Source: Methanobacteriota archaeon (GTDB taxonomy: Archaea; Halobacteriota; Methanosarcinia; Methanosarcinales; Methanoperedenaceae). From it: a stretch of DNA of 5,702 nt. The notes under the pieces are model-generated. The model was not told where the DNA came from, did not search any database, and was given only the letters and a program-made list of their open reading frames with translations. Below, one piece after another: positions 1 to 5,702 of the stretch. How positions within the stretch are numbered: the first letter of the stretch is position 1; every line of letters starts with the position of its first letter. Where the stretch lies: the NCBI GenBank assembly GCA_018899795.1, contig JAHIHJ010000042.1, forward strand, positions 1 to 5,702, given 5' to 3'. Made by a program: the position numbers and the translations under genes.

Positions 1-105
1 AATGAGCTTCTGGTGAGGTTCGGTCAGGATATATGCAGACCTATAGGTCAGAAATGTCCTCTATGCCCTGTTTCAAATCTCTGCCCATCGAGGAAAAATA
101 AGTAA
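1..105 (+). CDS. nth: Endonuclease III, C-terminal end (partial)
   Basis: Reading frame 1 is open from the first base to a TAA at 103-105 and gives the last 34 residues of a protein whose start lies outside the window. These residues carry C12-x6-C19-x2-C22-x5-C28, the exact spacing of the [4Fe-4S] cluster loop at the C-terminus of endonuclease III/MutY-type DNA glycosylases. The phrase before it (LLVRFGQDIC) also fits the family, in which the helix before the cluster reads similarly. Endonuclease III removes oxidised pyrimidines and nicks the abasic site in base excision repair. All four cluster ligands are present and the stop lies six codons after the last one, as is usual, so the 3' end looks intact. 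MutY and other cluster-bearing glycosylases share this loop; the short tail with no further domain favours Nth. Confidence 0.88.
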   Translation, partial: NELLVRFGQDICRPIGQKCPLCPVSNLCPSRKNK

Positions 106-109
106 AAAA
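94..109 (-). terminator. Possible T-rich terminator for the small minus-strand gene
   Basis: Read on the minus strand, a T6 run (104-109) is followed closely by a T5 run (94-98), starting about 32 bases past the TAG stop at 142-144. Archaeal RNA polymerase often stops in such T-rich tracts without a hairpin. The tract overlaps the nth stop codon, so its base content may be coincidental; this is a weak call. Confidence 0.25.
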
Positions 110-141
110 TGTTATGCAGCTGAACGCTCTTTTCCTGCCCC

Positions 142-370
142 CTACTCCTCCTCAAGCTCTTTCTTCTCTTTTTCCCACCATATCTTCTCAATCTTTCCCC
201 TCGTCTCCTGGAAAATCTCCTTTATCTTATCCCTGTTACATAGGCAGATTTTTTTCAATCGCTGCCTTGACATCCAGGGTGTCTGTCTCTAGAGTTGCGC
301 TGCTGATGATGGATGGAAGCAGTTGATCTTGGATTATCTTCAGCCGTGCGCACGGGTCAATAGTAACCAT
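142..370 (-). pseudogene. Small hypothetical gene, frameshifted in an A7 run
   Basis: I do not recognise this protein. An ATG at 370-368 follows a good Shine-Dalgarno site (AGGTGGT, 380-374) and reads 44 residues (start MVTIDPCARLKIIQDQLL) to a TAA at 238-236. The span is 229 bases, one more than a multiple of three. Dropping one A from the A7 run (plus-strand T7 at 249-255) joins this frame to an open one that ends at a TAG at 144-142 and gives a 75-residue product. Its second half is strongly charged and looks helical or coiled-coil (IFQETRGKIEKIWWEKEKK, then a run of Glu). The restored frame needs only that one base, and the gene has its own TATA box and RBS. A real gene with a mutation or a homopolymer sequencing error is therefore more likely than chance. 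Without the correction, the product is a 44-residue peptide. It is convergent with nth, 36 bases away. Confidence 0.5.
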
Positions 371-373
371 ATT

Positions 374-380
374 ACCACCT
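374..380 (-). promoter_or_regulatory. Ribosome binding site of the small minus-strand gene
   Basis: The minus strand reads AGGTGGT three bases before the ATG at 370, or five bases from the AGGTG core. This matches the archaeal 16S tail complement (GGAGGTGAT) well and is the main reason for choosing this start. Confidence 0.5.
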
Positions 381-411
381 GGAATTCATAGTGAAACTTG
401 GATTTATCGGG

Positions 412-419
412 TATAAAAG
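412..419 (-). promoter_or_regulatory. TATA box of the small minus-strand gene
   Basis: The minus strand reads CTTTTATA, a near-ideal archaeal box A. Transcription would start about 25 bases downstream, near 390, leaving a leader of roughly 20 bases that contains the RBS. The geometry of box, RBS and ATG is coherent. The site lies in a roughly 200-base gene-free stretch (371-556) that also holds an A13 run (436-448) and otherwise nothing I can name. Confidence 0.45.
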
Positions 420-539
420 TTTTGGTTTTAAAAAGAAAAAAAAAAAAATGAAAAAATAAAGTATAACTTACATAAATAAAATTATGCACTTTTCATATCA
501 GATCATCATAAAAATTTCATACAGTTCTAAATCATTCCA

Positions 540-548
540 TTAAATATA
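540..548 (+). promoter_or_regulatory. Probable TATA box of pyrG
   Basis: TTAAATATA matches the archaeal box A. With the usual distance of about 25 bases from its centre, transcription would begin near 568-571, only a few bases before the ATG at 577. The pyrG message would then be nearly leaderless. Other AT-rich stretches upstream (for example around 461-480) are possible alternatives, so the assignment is tentative. Confidence 0.4.
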
Positions 549-556
549 TTGCCGAT

Positions 557-576
557 GCTTGCCTAAAAAGGCAGGC
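557..576 (+). promoter_or_regulatory. Perfect 8-bp inverted repeat abutting the pyrG start codon
   Basis: The arms GCTTGCCT (557-564) and AGGCAGGC (569-576) pair over eight positions, seven Watson-Crick and one G-U as RNA, around an AAAA loop, and end exactly one base before the ATG. If transcription starts upstream, this is an RNA hairpin that would sequester the only purine-rich pre-start sequence (AGGCAGG). If transcription starts near 570, as the TATA box suggests, it is a palindrome across the start site and could be a DNA operator. The pairing is seen directly; the role is inferred. Confidence 0.4.
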
Positions 577-2154
577 ATGAAGTATATCATAGTTACCGGC
601 GGTGTGATGAGCGGTCTGGGAAAAGGAATAACAGCCGCATCGATCGGACGGATCCTGAAAAACAAGGGATTCAATGTTACTGCTATCAAGATCGACCCGT
701 ATATTAATATCGACGCAGGGACAATGAGCCCGTATCAGCACGGCGAGGTGTTCGTGCTTAAGGACGGGGGCGAAGTTGACCTTGACCTGGGGAACTATGA
801 GCGCTTTCTTGACATCGAACTTACACGCGAGCACAACATAACCACAGGAAAAGTATATCAGACCGTTATTGAAAAAGAACGCCGCGGGGACTATCTAGGA
901 AAGACCGTACAGATAATCCCGCACATCACGAACGAAATAAAAGAACGCATCAGGAAAGTGGCAAAAAAGACCGGCGCAGAGATCTGCATCATAGAAATAG
1001 GTGGCACAGTGGGCGATATCGAGAGCATGCCTTTCCTTGAATCAGTGAGGCAGATGCACAGCGAAGAACAGGAAGATGATGTCGCCTTCGTGCATGTGAC
1101 CCTTGTGCCCCTTGATACTCAGGGAGAACAGAAGACAAAACCAACGCAGCATTCTGTGAAGGAACTGCGAAGCCTGGGTCTTCAGCCGGATGCGATAGTT
1201 GCGCGATGCAAGGAGCCTGTGCTTGATGATACTAAATCCAAGATCGCCCTTTTCTGCGACGTTCCCGCCAGAGCGGTAGTGAGCGCGCATGATGCGCAGG
1301 ACATCTATTACGTTCCGTCCCTCATGGAAAAGGAAGGATTGTCTGATTATCTAATGGAGAAACTCAAACTTACGCCAAAGGAAGAAACGCATGAATGGGA
1401 TGAACTGATGAAAAAGATGGCTGCCATTGATAAAGAGATCCGCGTTGCTGTAGTCGGGAAATATGCACATCTGGGCGATTCCTATATCAGCATCAATGAG
1501 GCGCTCAAGCATGCAGGGATAGAATGTAAATGCCGCATAAAGATCGATTGGATCGATGCCGAAGAGTTCGAGAGAAACCCGGATACGATTGATACCCTGC
1601 AAAAATACAACGGCATCCTTGTTCCCGGAGGCTTTGGGGTGCGCGGGACAGAAGGTAAGATACTGGCGATAAAATTCGCGCGAGAACATAATGTCCCTTA
1701 TCTCGGTCTCTGCCTTGGCATGCAGCTTGCCGTTATCGAATTCGCAAGGAACATTGTGGGACTAAAGGACGCGAACAGCTCTGAGTTTGCAAAGACCGAA
1801 CAACCGGTTATAGACCTTCTTCCTGAGCAGGAAAACATTAAAAACATGGGCGGAACAATGCGCCTCGGGAACTTTGAAGCTGTCCTGACAGAAGGTTCGT
1901 TCGCGAGCCAGATATATGGAACCTGCAATCTGGTGGAGCGCCACAGGCACAGGTATGAAGTTAACCCGAAGTACATTCAGCAGATAGAAGCAAAAGGGAT
2001 GAAATTTACCGGGAAGAACGAACACAGGATGGAGATAGCTGAGATACCAGGACATAAGTTCTTTTTCAGTTCGCAGTTCCATCCTGAGTTCAAGTCAAGA
2101 CCGGGGAAGCCTTCACCGCCGTTCCTGGCTTTTGTGAAAGCTGCGCTCGGGTGA
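577..2154 (+). CDS. pyrG: CTP synthase (glutamine-hydrolysing)
   Basis: This 525-residue enzyme makes CTP from UTP, ATP and glutamine, the last step of pyrimidine nucleotide synthesis in the cytoplasm. The N-terminal synthetase domain (about 1-265) opens with the family's [10 protein letters not shown] nucleotide loop (8-17) and the [18 protein letters not shown] block (40-57). The C-terminal class I glutamine amidotransferase domain (about 285-525) has the oxyanion GGFG (351-354), the nucleophile C379 in GLCLGMQ, and H502 and E504 in FHPEF, so the full catalytic triad is present. C379 has the same number as in the E. coli enzyme. I chose the ATG at 577 because the family starts MKYIIVTGG; an upstream TTG at 559 would add only six residues, all encoded by the inverted repeat. 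Length is normal and nothing looks damaged. It is probably co-transcribed with the flavodoxin gene 41 bases downstream. Confidence 0.97.
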   Translation: MKYIIVTGGVMSGLGKGITAASIGRILKNKGFNVTAIKIDPYINIDAGTMSPYQHGEVFVLKDGGEVDLDLGNYERFLDIELTREHNITTGKVYQTVIEKERRGDYLGKTVQIIPHITNEIKERIRKVAKKTGAEICIIEIGGTVGDIESMPFLESVRQMHSEEQEDDVAFVHVTLVPLDTQGEQKTKPTQHSVKELRSLGLQPDAIVARCKEPVLDDTKSKIALFCDVPARAVVSAHDAQDIYYVPSLMEKEGLSDYLMEKLKLTPKEETHEWDELMKKMAAIDKEIRVAVVGKYAHLGDSYISINEALKHAGIECKCRIKIDWIDAEEFERNPDTIDTLQKYNGILVPGGFGVRGTEGKILAIKFAREHNVPYLGLCLGMQLAVIEFARNIVGLKDANSSEFAKTEQPVIDLLPEQENIKNMGGTMRLGNFEAVLTEGSFASQIYGTCNLVERHRHRYEVNPKYIQQIEAKGMKFTGKNEHRMEIAEIPGHKFFFSSQFHPEFKSRPGKPSPPFLAFVKAALG

Positions 2155-2161
2155 ATGTGGA

Positions 2162-2184
2162 ATAATCACATGAAAAATGATTAT
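2162..2184 (+). repeat. 7-bp inverted repeat in the pyrG-flavodoxin gap
   Basis: ATAATCA (2162-2168) and TGATTAT (2178-2184) are perfect inverted arms around a 9-base spacer, just before the flavodoxin start. The arms are AT-rich, so a stem would be weak. It could be a protein-binding site or chance. Confidence 0.25.
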
Positions 2185-2195
2185 GATTTGGGAGC

Positions 2196-2645
2196 ATGAC
2201 AAAACTTGTAATAATCTTTGGGACAGGTTCGCATAACACGGAACTGATGGCAAAAGCTATACAGGAAGGTGCTGCCGCTGAAGGAATAGATACTATTCTG
2301 AAAAACGTTAATGATGCTGAAAGCACCGATGTTGCGGATGCAGACGCTATAGCGATCGGTTCACCCAATTACAACTATGCCATGATGCCGACAGTCAGGA
2401 AATTTTTGAATGACATTGACGGCATTGACCTCTCTGGAAAAGTTGGTCTTTCGTTTGGTTCATACGGCTGGAGCCTTGAAGCCACGGATGAGATAAATAG
2501 AATATTAACATCCTACGGAATGGAAATGATAAAGGATTTACTTATAAAGAGGATGCCCGGGGAAGAAGAACTTGAACTGTGCAGAAGGGTCGGTTCATTG
2601 CTTGCCTGTAAAATAATGAAATTGGAGGTTTTATGTGCAGTGTAG
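2196..2645 (+). CDS. Single-domain flavodoxin, FprA C-domain-like
   Basis: This 149-residue protein resembles the FMN domain of A-type flavoproteins (FprA, F420H2 or NADH oxidases) but has no diiron beta-lactamase-like domain before it. It would carry electrons in the cytoplasm on bound FMN. Visible parts are the phosphate-binding loop TGSHNT (10-15), the GSPNYNYAMMPTV loop (55-67) that would cover one face of the flavin, and SFGSYGWS (86-93), the second flavin loop characteristic of FprA. The ATG at 2196 gives the family's immediate beta-strand start (MTKLVIIFG). GGGAG (2190-2194) sits only one base before it, unusually close, so translation may be coupled to pyrG or use a weak site. The last four residues overlap the next gene in another frame; the C-terminus after about residue 130 is not conserved in anything I recognise. 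The physiological partner is unknown, with the adjacent zinc-ribbon/rubredoxin-like protein the obvious candidate. Confidence 0.85.
   Translation: MTKLVIIFGTGSHNTELMAKAIQEGAAAEGIDTILKNVNDAESTDVADADAIAIGSPNYNYAMMPTVRKFLNDIDGIDLSGKVGLSFGSYGWSLEATDEINRILTSYGMEMIKDLLIKRMPGEEELELCRRVGSLLACKIMKLEVLCAV
2624..2629 (+). promoter_or_regulatory. Strong internal RBS for the zinc-ribbon gene
   Basis: GGAGGT lies inside the end of the flavodoxin coding sequence, four bases (counted from GGAGG) before the ATG at 2633. It is the best Shine-Dalgarno match in the window and decides that the short overlapping frame is a real gene. Confidence 0.6.
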
Positions 2646-2791
2646 GTGATTCATTTAACGTGGAGCTCAGCAACGGGACTGACTTGCATGAGTATGAGTG
2701 CAATGCATGCTCTAAGAAATTCAAGGGCATAGGCACAAATGTGCGATGCCCTAAATGCCACTCAAAAGATGTAAAACACCTTGATGAATAA
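2633..2791 (+). CDS. Small C4 zinc-ribbon / rubredoxin-like protein
   Basis: This is a 52-residue protein whose second half has C23-x2-C26 and C39-x2-C42 (YECNACSKKF, then RCPKCHSKDV), a two-knuckle metal site with 12 residues between the pairs. The pattern fits a zinc ribbon of the FmdB/rubrerythrin-tail type and could also bind iron as a rubredoxin-like centre; classic rubredoxin has a longer spacing and a conserved CGxxYDP, which is absent. The first 20 residues are acidic and polar without a motif. It overlaps the flavodoxin end by 13 bases and has a strong RBS, so the two are almost certainly translated from one message. This suggests, but does not prove, a redox or regulatory partnership. 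It ends nine bases before the stop of the convergent oxidoreductase gene. Confidence 0.75.
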   Translation: MCSVGDSFNVELSNGTDLHEYECNACSKKFKGIGTNVRCPKCHSKDVKHLDE

Positions 2792-2800
2792 AGATGTTTA

Positions 2801-3286
2801 CTATTTTCTAAGGTAATCTATCATCGGCTGCGTTACAAGCGGCACCAGATCGTTGATCATATGCGGCATCAGGTTATCCATGACCTTTGGCATCAATTCG
2901 GGCATCTGCTCAGCCATGTAGTCCGGCATAGGTATCTTTTGTTTCACCCTTTCAAGCATCACCGACATTAACTCTGGCATCATCATGGGAAGCAGTACCG
3001 GGAAAAGCACAGGGAACATCGTGCCCATCAGGCCTGCAAAACCCTTCGGGGTCATAAGCGCGACAAAAGCCTCAAAAACAGCCCATTGCGCCTGAACTTC
3101 AGGGTTCGGGTCAGGGAATTCATAGCCAAGAGAGGATGCAGCGAACCTTGCAAGGTCAACGACCTCAATAGGTACGTTCTTTTTATCCCTGCTCACTCTT
3201 AGCTGGAACTGGCAGCACGGGCACAGCGCAAGCACCTTTTCCGCACCTGCTTCCACAGCCTCGTCAAGACGTATCTTACCGATGTC
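2801..3286 (-). pseudogene. C-terminal part of FAD/(Fe-S) oxidoreductase, out of frame
   Basis: This frame continues the oxidoreductase gene after its frameshift. From the GAC at 3286-3284 it gives 161 residues: the end of the second CCG (cysteine-rich) repeat with its CPCC motif, then a linker and an unusual Met/Pro-rich tail. In the family about 35 residues separate Cys-Cys-Gly from this CxxC; here only 21 remain (DIGKIRLDEAVEAGAEKVLA then L), so some 14 residues, about 44 bases, seem missing at the junction. The tail repeats Pro about every four residues with Met, Leu and Val between, and MPELM occurs twice. It looks like amphipathic helices for membrane or subunit docking rather than a true membrane span. 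A GTG at 3256 could start a 151-residue peptide, but no good RBS is seen. Standalone function is unlikely. Confidence 0.7.
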
Positions 3287-4844
3287 CGCAGCAATGCGCC
3301 TTTTCGTGATGGGAGCTCATCTCTACGAATTTCACGTTCGGGATGGCTTTTATCATGTCGCGCGGTGGTTCGTATATTCCAGACGCCCTGCCGATATGGC
3401 AAGAGTCGTGCCAGGTCACAGTGACCGGCTTTCCAGCTTTTGCGGGGAACTTGAATTCACCTGATTTCAGTTTTTCAGAAACAATTTCACTGTAATGCTT
3501 TGCGGTAATGTTGTACTCGATGCCAAGTTTCTTTGCTTTTTCTTTGCCAAGTATTTCGTCAGCTTTCATTGAGAAGTATAAACCTGTCGCATAAGGACGA
3601 CCGCCATGCGCCTCGGCTATCTTCATTATAGTAAGAACAAGACCGAACACGAAATTGTAGCTGAACCTTCGTTGGTCGGCAGGGATAAACCCAAGGATGA
3701 CAACTTCAGGGGCGCCATTTACGCCGTTGCGGATTATGACGCCTTCCTTCACAACGGGCTGGTCTACCTTGCGTTCTATATCTCCCATTACATCACCCAG
3801 CGCGGATAAGGGTATGATCACTTCAGCAGGCACCAGGGAAGGACCGAGCCTTTTTACGACCATTAGCTTGAACCGGTTCTCCCACTCATGTTTTGCGATG
3901 CGGTCGCTCAGTATCTCAGCCTCGCATGATTTTATCGTTTCGGCAAGTGCAGAATGTATTTTATCGCTGTCATTCTTGCGGAATGCAAGTGAGAGTATAT
4001 ATGCAGCAGGCAGGAGCACCCGTTCCTCTGCCGGATGACCGGCATGTTCCCTTACAGGCGCGCGGTTCTTCATCTCTGCCATGCGCGGGTTGATGAATAC
4101 CATTGACCAGATGGGGAGTTTTGCATCAATGATAGATTTTACAAGCTTCTGGAGGTCTCTGGCATCAGGACAGGCTAAAGCAGCTGTGTCTACATCTTCC
4201 AGTTTCTGCAGGCGCAGGGTTACCTGGCTGATAAGTCCTGTTATCCCTTCTGCCTCGGAAATAAGATCCAGGTCTTCACCTGAAAAATCACGAACTTCGC
4301 CTGTGGGAAGTACAACCCTTGCCGATACTACATTCTCCCGGAAATAACCGTATTCATAGCTTCCTATGCCTGCTCCGCCCTGCGCCAGCCATCCTCCCAC
4401 AGTTGATGAGGGGTAGCTCGTGGGATAAAGCCGGAGCGTCATACCGTGTGATGCCAGTTTGCGGTCAAGCTGCTCCCATGAGATGTCGGGCTGCACAGTC
4501 GCAGTAAGTTTACCTTTATCTACGGTCAGCACATCCTTCATACGGTAAAAATCAACCACTATTCCATTTTTGACGGGAATTGCACCTCCGTAACTTGATG
4601 TTGATTTCCCGCGCGGTGTCAGCGGGATCTTTTTCATGCGCGCCCAGTTTACGAGTTCTATTAGCTCATCTTCGGTCTCAGGCTGGACAACTGCATCAGG
4701 CGTGGTATTGCCTATGAGCGGTTTTACAAGATTTGGAATGGTAGCGATATCATGCCCGTATAATTTTCGTTCAATTGGATCGAATGTCAGGCGGTTATGG
4801 AATTTTTCCTTTAGGAAATTCTGGTTTTGCGATTTAAGTGTCAT
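3276..4844 (-). pseudogene. FAD-linked oxidase/CCG-domain oxidoreductase (Dld/GlcD-GlcF type), internally deleted and frameshifted
   Basis: This 522-residue frame starts with a VAO-type FAD-binding domain: PDAVVQPETEDE (49-60), PRGKSTSSYGG (77-87) for the FAD pyrophosphate, and GGWLAQGGAG further on. An FAD-oxidase C-terminal domain runs to about residue 435. The family (D-lactate/glycolate dehydrogenase-like) oxidises a 2-hydroxyacid and passes electrons through a ferredoxin-like domain and two CCG repeats. Here the FAD part ends at KADEILGKEKAKKL and continues at once with sequence typical of the second CCG repeat (HDSCHIGR, then HCCG; C482, C518, C519). No CxxCxxC motif and no first CCG repeat exist, so roughly 200 residues appear lost in frame. 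It then runs out of frame after HCCG and stops at 3278-3276. The ATG at 4844 is chosen because a TATA box lies upstream of it and inside the longer TTG-started frame (4931). No neighbouring gene supplies the missing cluster domain in this window. Confidence 0.8.
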
Positions 4845-4893
4845 AAGATCATCTTCCTGGGGTTTTGTCAATATTGTACATAACCTCGATTGG

Positions 4894-4901
4894 ATATAAA
4901 G
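4894..4901 (-). promoter_or_regulatory. TATA box of the FAD oxidoreductase gene
   Basis: The minus strand reads CTTTATAT, an archaeal box A. Start of transcription is expected near 4872, giving a leader of about 27 bases to the ATG at 4844, with a partial RBS (AGGAAGA, 4858-4852). A second AT-rich element (TTATTTAAATA) lies at 4913-4923. Having its own promoter means the gene need not depend on the upstream ccmF remnant. Confidence 0.45.
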
Positions 4902-4956
4902 TTTGTGCATGGTATTTAAATAACCATACAAAACAGCATCTCAAAAAGTAATGCGT

Positions 4957-5298
4957 TCAGGTCTTTCTTCTCCACAAAAGGAGCGGAATGATCCCGATAA
5001 CGACAAGAATACTTCCTGACCAGAGGATCGTCATTCCCGGTATGACCCTTACATTGGCGACTGAGATCAATATCGGATTCGTAGTACCAATTCCCTGGTA
5101 CCTTACGTTCACATCCGCAAAAAGTCCCCTATAGATAAAAGGCTCGGTTATGAACTCACCCTTGACCTCCCTGAAACTTGCAGCTCCGGAGTCAAGGAGG
5201 ACACCATCCTTATAGATGTTATATACGCCTATTTTTGTAAGTTTCGCAGATGCATGTTCATGCACTACGGGAAAAGAAAGGGATGGAATATCATCCAT
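4957..5298 (-). pseudogene. ccmF: CcmF C-terminal fragment
   Basis: The 113-residue frame has the character of the CcmF C-terminus: a beta-rich periplasmic-type segment with IYKDGVLLDSG and ITEPFIYRGLFADVNV (compare the family's pattern of a modified-sulfur/Gly turn, then acid-x-Ile...Leu-Tyr-Val), then VRVIPGMTILWSGSIL leading into a final membrane helix and a short RRK tail. CcmF is the membrane haem lyase of system I cytochrome c maturation, and is normally 600 residues or more. This fragment's frame is preceded directly by a TAA (5301-5299), and the first eight codons from the ATG at 5298 merely overlap the N-proximal piece in another frame. Homology seems to begin around residue 9. It therefore looks like the 3' end of a gene whose middle has been lost. 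Confidence 0.6.
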
Positions 5299-5585
5299 TT
5301 ATTAACGAGGAGAGGGCTCAGTCCTGCCCCGTCTTCAGGGACTTCTGTGAAACCACCATCAATGGAGCTGGTAAAAGGTGAAAGGATGGATGTAATGGAA
5401 AGGAAAACTATGCCGATAAGAAGTACAAGGATATTGACTCTTCGATAGAAGCCGTCTTCGCACCCATGCCGCTGTGAGATCCAGAGAGCCAGGATCAAAA
5501 TTACCCAGGAAAGGAACAGGAGCGAACCTTCTTGCCCTGTCCAGAAGGCTGATATTTTATAGAGAATTTCGAATAACCCAATCAT
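5265..5585 (-). pseudogene. ccmF: CcmF N-proximal fragment, truncated at both ends
   Basis: This 106-residue frame contains ILYKISAFWTGQEGSLLF (7-24), matching the WxGxEGS motif of CcmF, two membrane helices (about 20-38 and 50-68), and DGAGLSPLLVNKWMIFHP (85-102), matching the family's G-x-x-LNPLLQxPxxxxHPP motif. After His-Pro the family continues with LLFxGY and several hundred residues including the haem-binding WWD region; here the frame ends four codons later and the C-terminal CcmF sequence follows in a different frame. In normal CcmF about 80 residues with two membrane helices precede this motif; only eight residues do here, after an in-frame stop. A deliberately split archaeal CcmF is an alternative, but the overlap with the C-terminal piece and the absence of the core argue against it. 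Confidence 0.6.
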
Positions 5586-5625
5586 ACCGAAACATTTAAT
5601 ACTTAATAACTATATTTAGTATATT

Positions 5626-5702
5626 ATGGCATCATTCATAGATTTTGCATTTAGAGAAGAGTATGAACGAGTAAGGATTTTGGGAGATAAGCTATCCGAT
5701 AT
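5626..5702 (+). mobile_element. Transposase N-terminus, IS5-like DDE type (partial)
   Basis: An ATG at 5626 opens 25 residues (MASFIDFAFREEYERVRILG then DKLSD) that run off the window. The pattern FxDFAxxEEYxRVxxLGDxL is the usual start of a large group of DDE transposases abundant in Methanosarcina and relatives, where it is followed by an IDWxxFRPI stretch. The family assignment (IS5-like) is from memory of that pattern and rests on few residues. No clear RBS is seen; the 40 bases before it are very AT-rich (5586-5625) and should contain the left end of the element, but the terminal repeat cannot be defined without the other end. Its position, exactly where the ccmF remnant loses its 5' end, suggests that insertion or a related deletion truncated ccmF. 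Confidence 0.6.

Noticed and set aside
114..326. Plus-strand open frame of 70 residues, rich in Ser and Pro
   Set aside because: It mirrors the minus-strand small gene, which has an RBS and TATA box; the Ser/Pro composition is typical of a shadow frame and there is no RBS.
430..448. A5-G-A13 run followed by ATG as a possible slippage-controlled start
   Set aside because: The frame from that ATG ends after two codons (AAA AAA TAA), so it is more likely simple low-complexity spacer.
559..576. TTG start adding six residues to CTP synthase
   Set aside because: The added residues are encoded entirely by the inverted repeat, the family starts at MKYIIVTGG, and no RBS precedes the TTG.
1351..2082. 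Long minus-strand open frames opposite pyrG
   Set aside because: They lie wholly inside a complete, well-conserved CTP synthase gene and show no recognisable domain or start signal.
3697..4347. Plus-strand open frames opposite the FAD oxidoreductase
   Set aside because: They are Ser/Arg-rich mirror frames of a recognisable FAD domain, without RBS or motifs.
5599..5622. ATACT...AGTAT inverted repeat before the transposase
   Set aside because: Only five AT-rich base pairs with a 14-base spacer; expected by chance and not placed like an IS terminus.

Overview
The window looks like archaeal chromosome, most likely Methanosarcinales and possibly a 'Ca. Methanoperedens'-type organism. The evidence is archaeal TATA boxes ahead of several genes, GGAGGT-type ribosome binding sites, an FprA-like short flavodoxin, a GlcD/Dld-type FAD plus CCG-domain oxidoreductase with a Met/Pro-rich tail, cytochrome c maturation (ccmF) sequence, and a transposase start like those common in Methanosarcina. 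The lineage is inferred from protein character, without any database search.

Layout. Positions 1-105 hold the 3' end of an endonuclease III gene with its full [4Fe-4S] cysteine loop. Positions 142-370 (minus) hold a small, unrecognised gene that appears broken by one extra A in an A7 run. An AT-rich promoter region follows, then an intact pyrG (CTP synthase, 577-2154). Close behind it lie a single-domain flavodoxin (2196-2645) and an overlapping 52-residue C4 zinc-ribbon/rubredoxin-like protein (2633-2791), probably one transcription unit. Only 9 bases separate this block from the convergent minus-strand block.

The minus-strand block (2801-5585) is the unusual part. A FAD/(Fe-S) oxidoreductase gene reads from 4844 down to 2801. 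It appears to have lost its ferredoxin-like domain and first CCG repeat in frame, and is then frameshifted exactly after the remaining Cys-Cys-Gly motif, where about 14 residues are missing. Upstream of it is a ccmF remnant: an N-proximal piece with the WxGxEGS motif is joined out of frame to the C-terminal piece, without the core of the protein, and its 5' end is missing too. The 5' end stops about 40 bases from the start of a plus-strand transposase gene that runs off the window at 5702.

Together, the plus-strand housekeeping genes look intact, while every minus-strand gene carries at least one lesion. The simplest reading is a decaying accessory locus next to an insertion sequence. A metagenome assembly with collapsed or mis-joined variants would give the same picture and must be excluded. 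I see no CRISPR array, tRNA, rRNA or clearly new defence or mobile system here.
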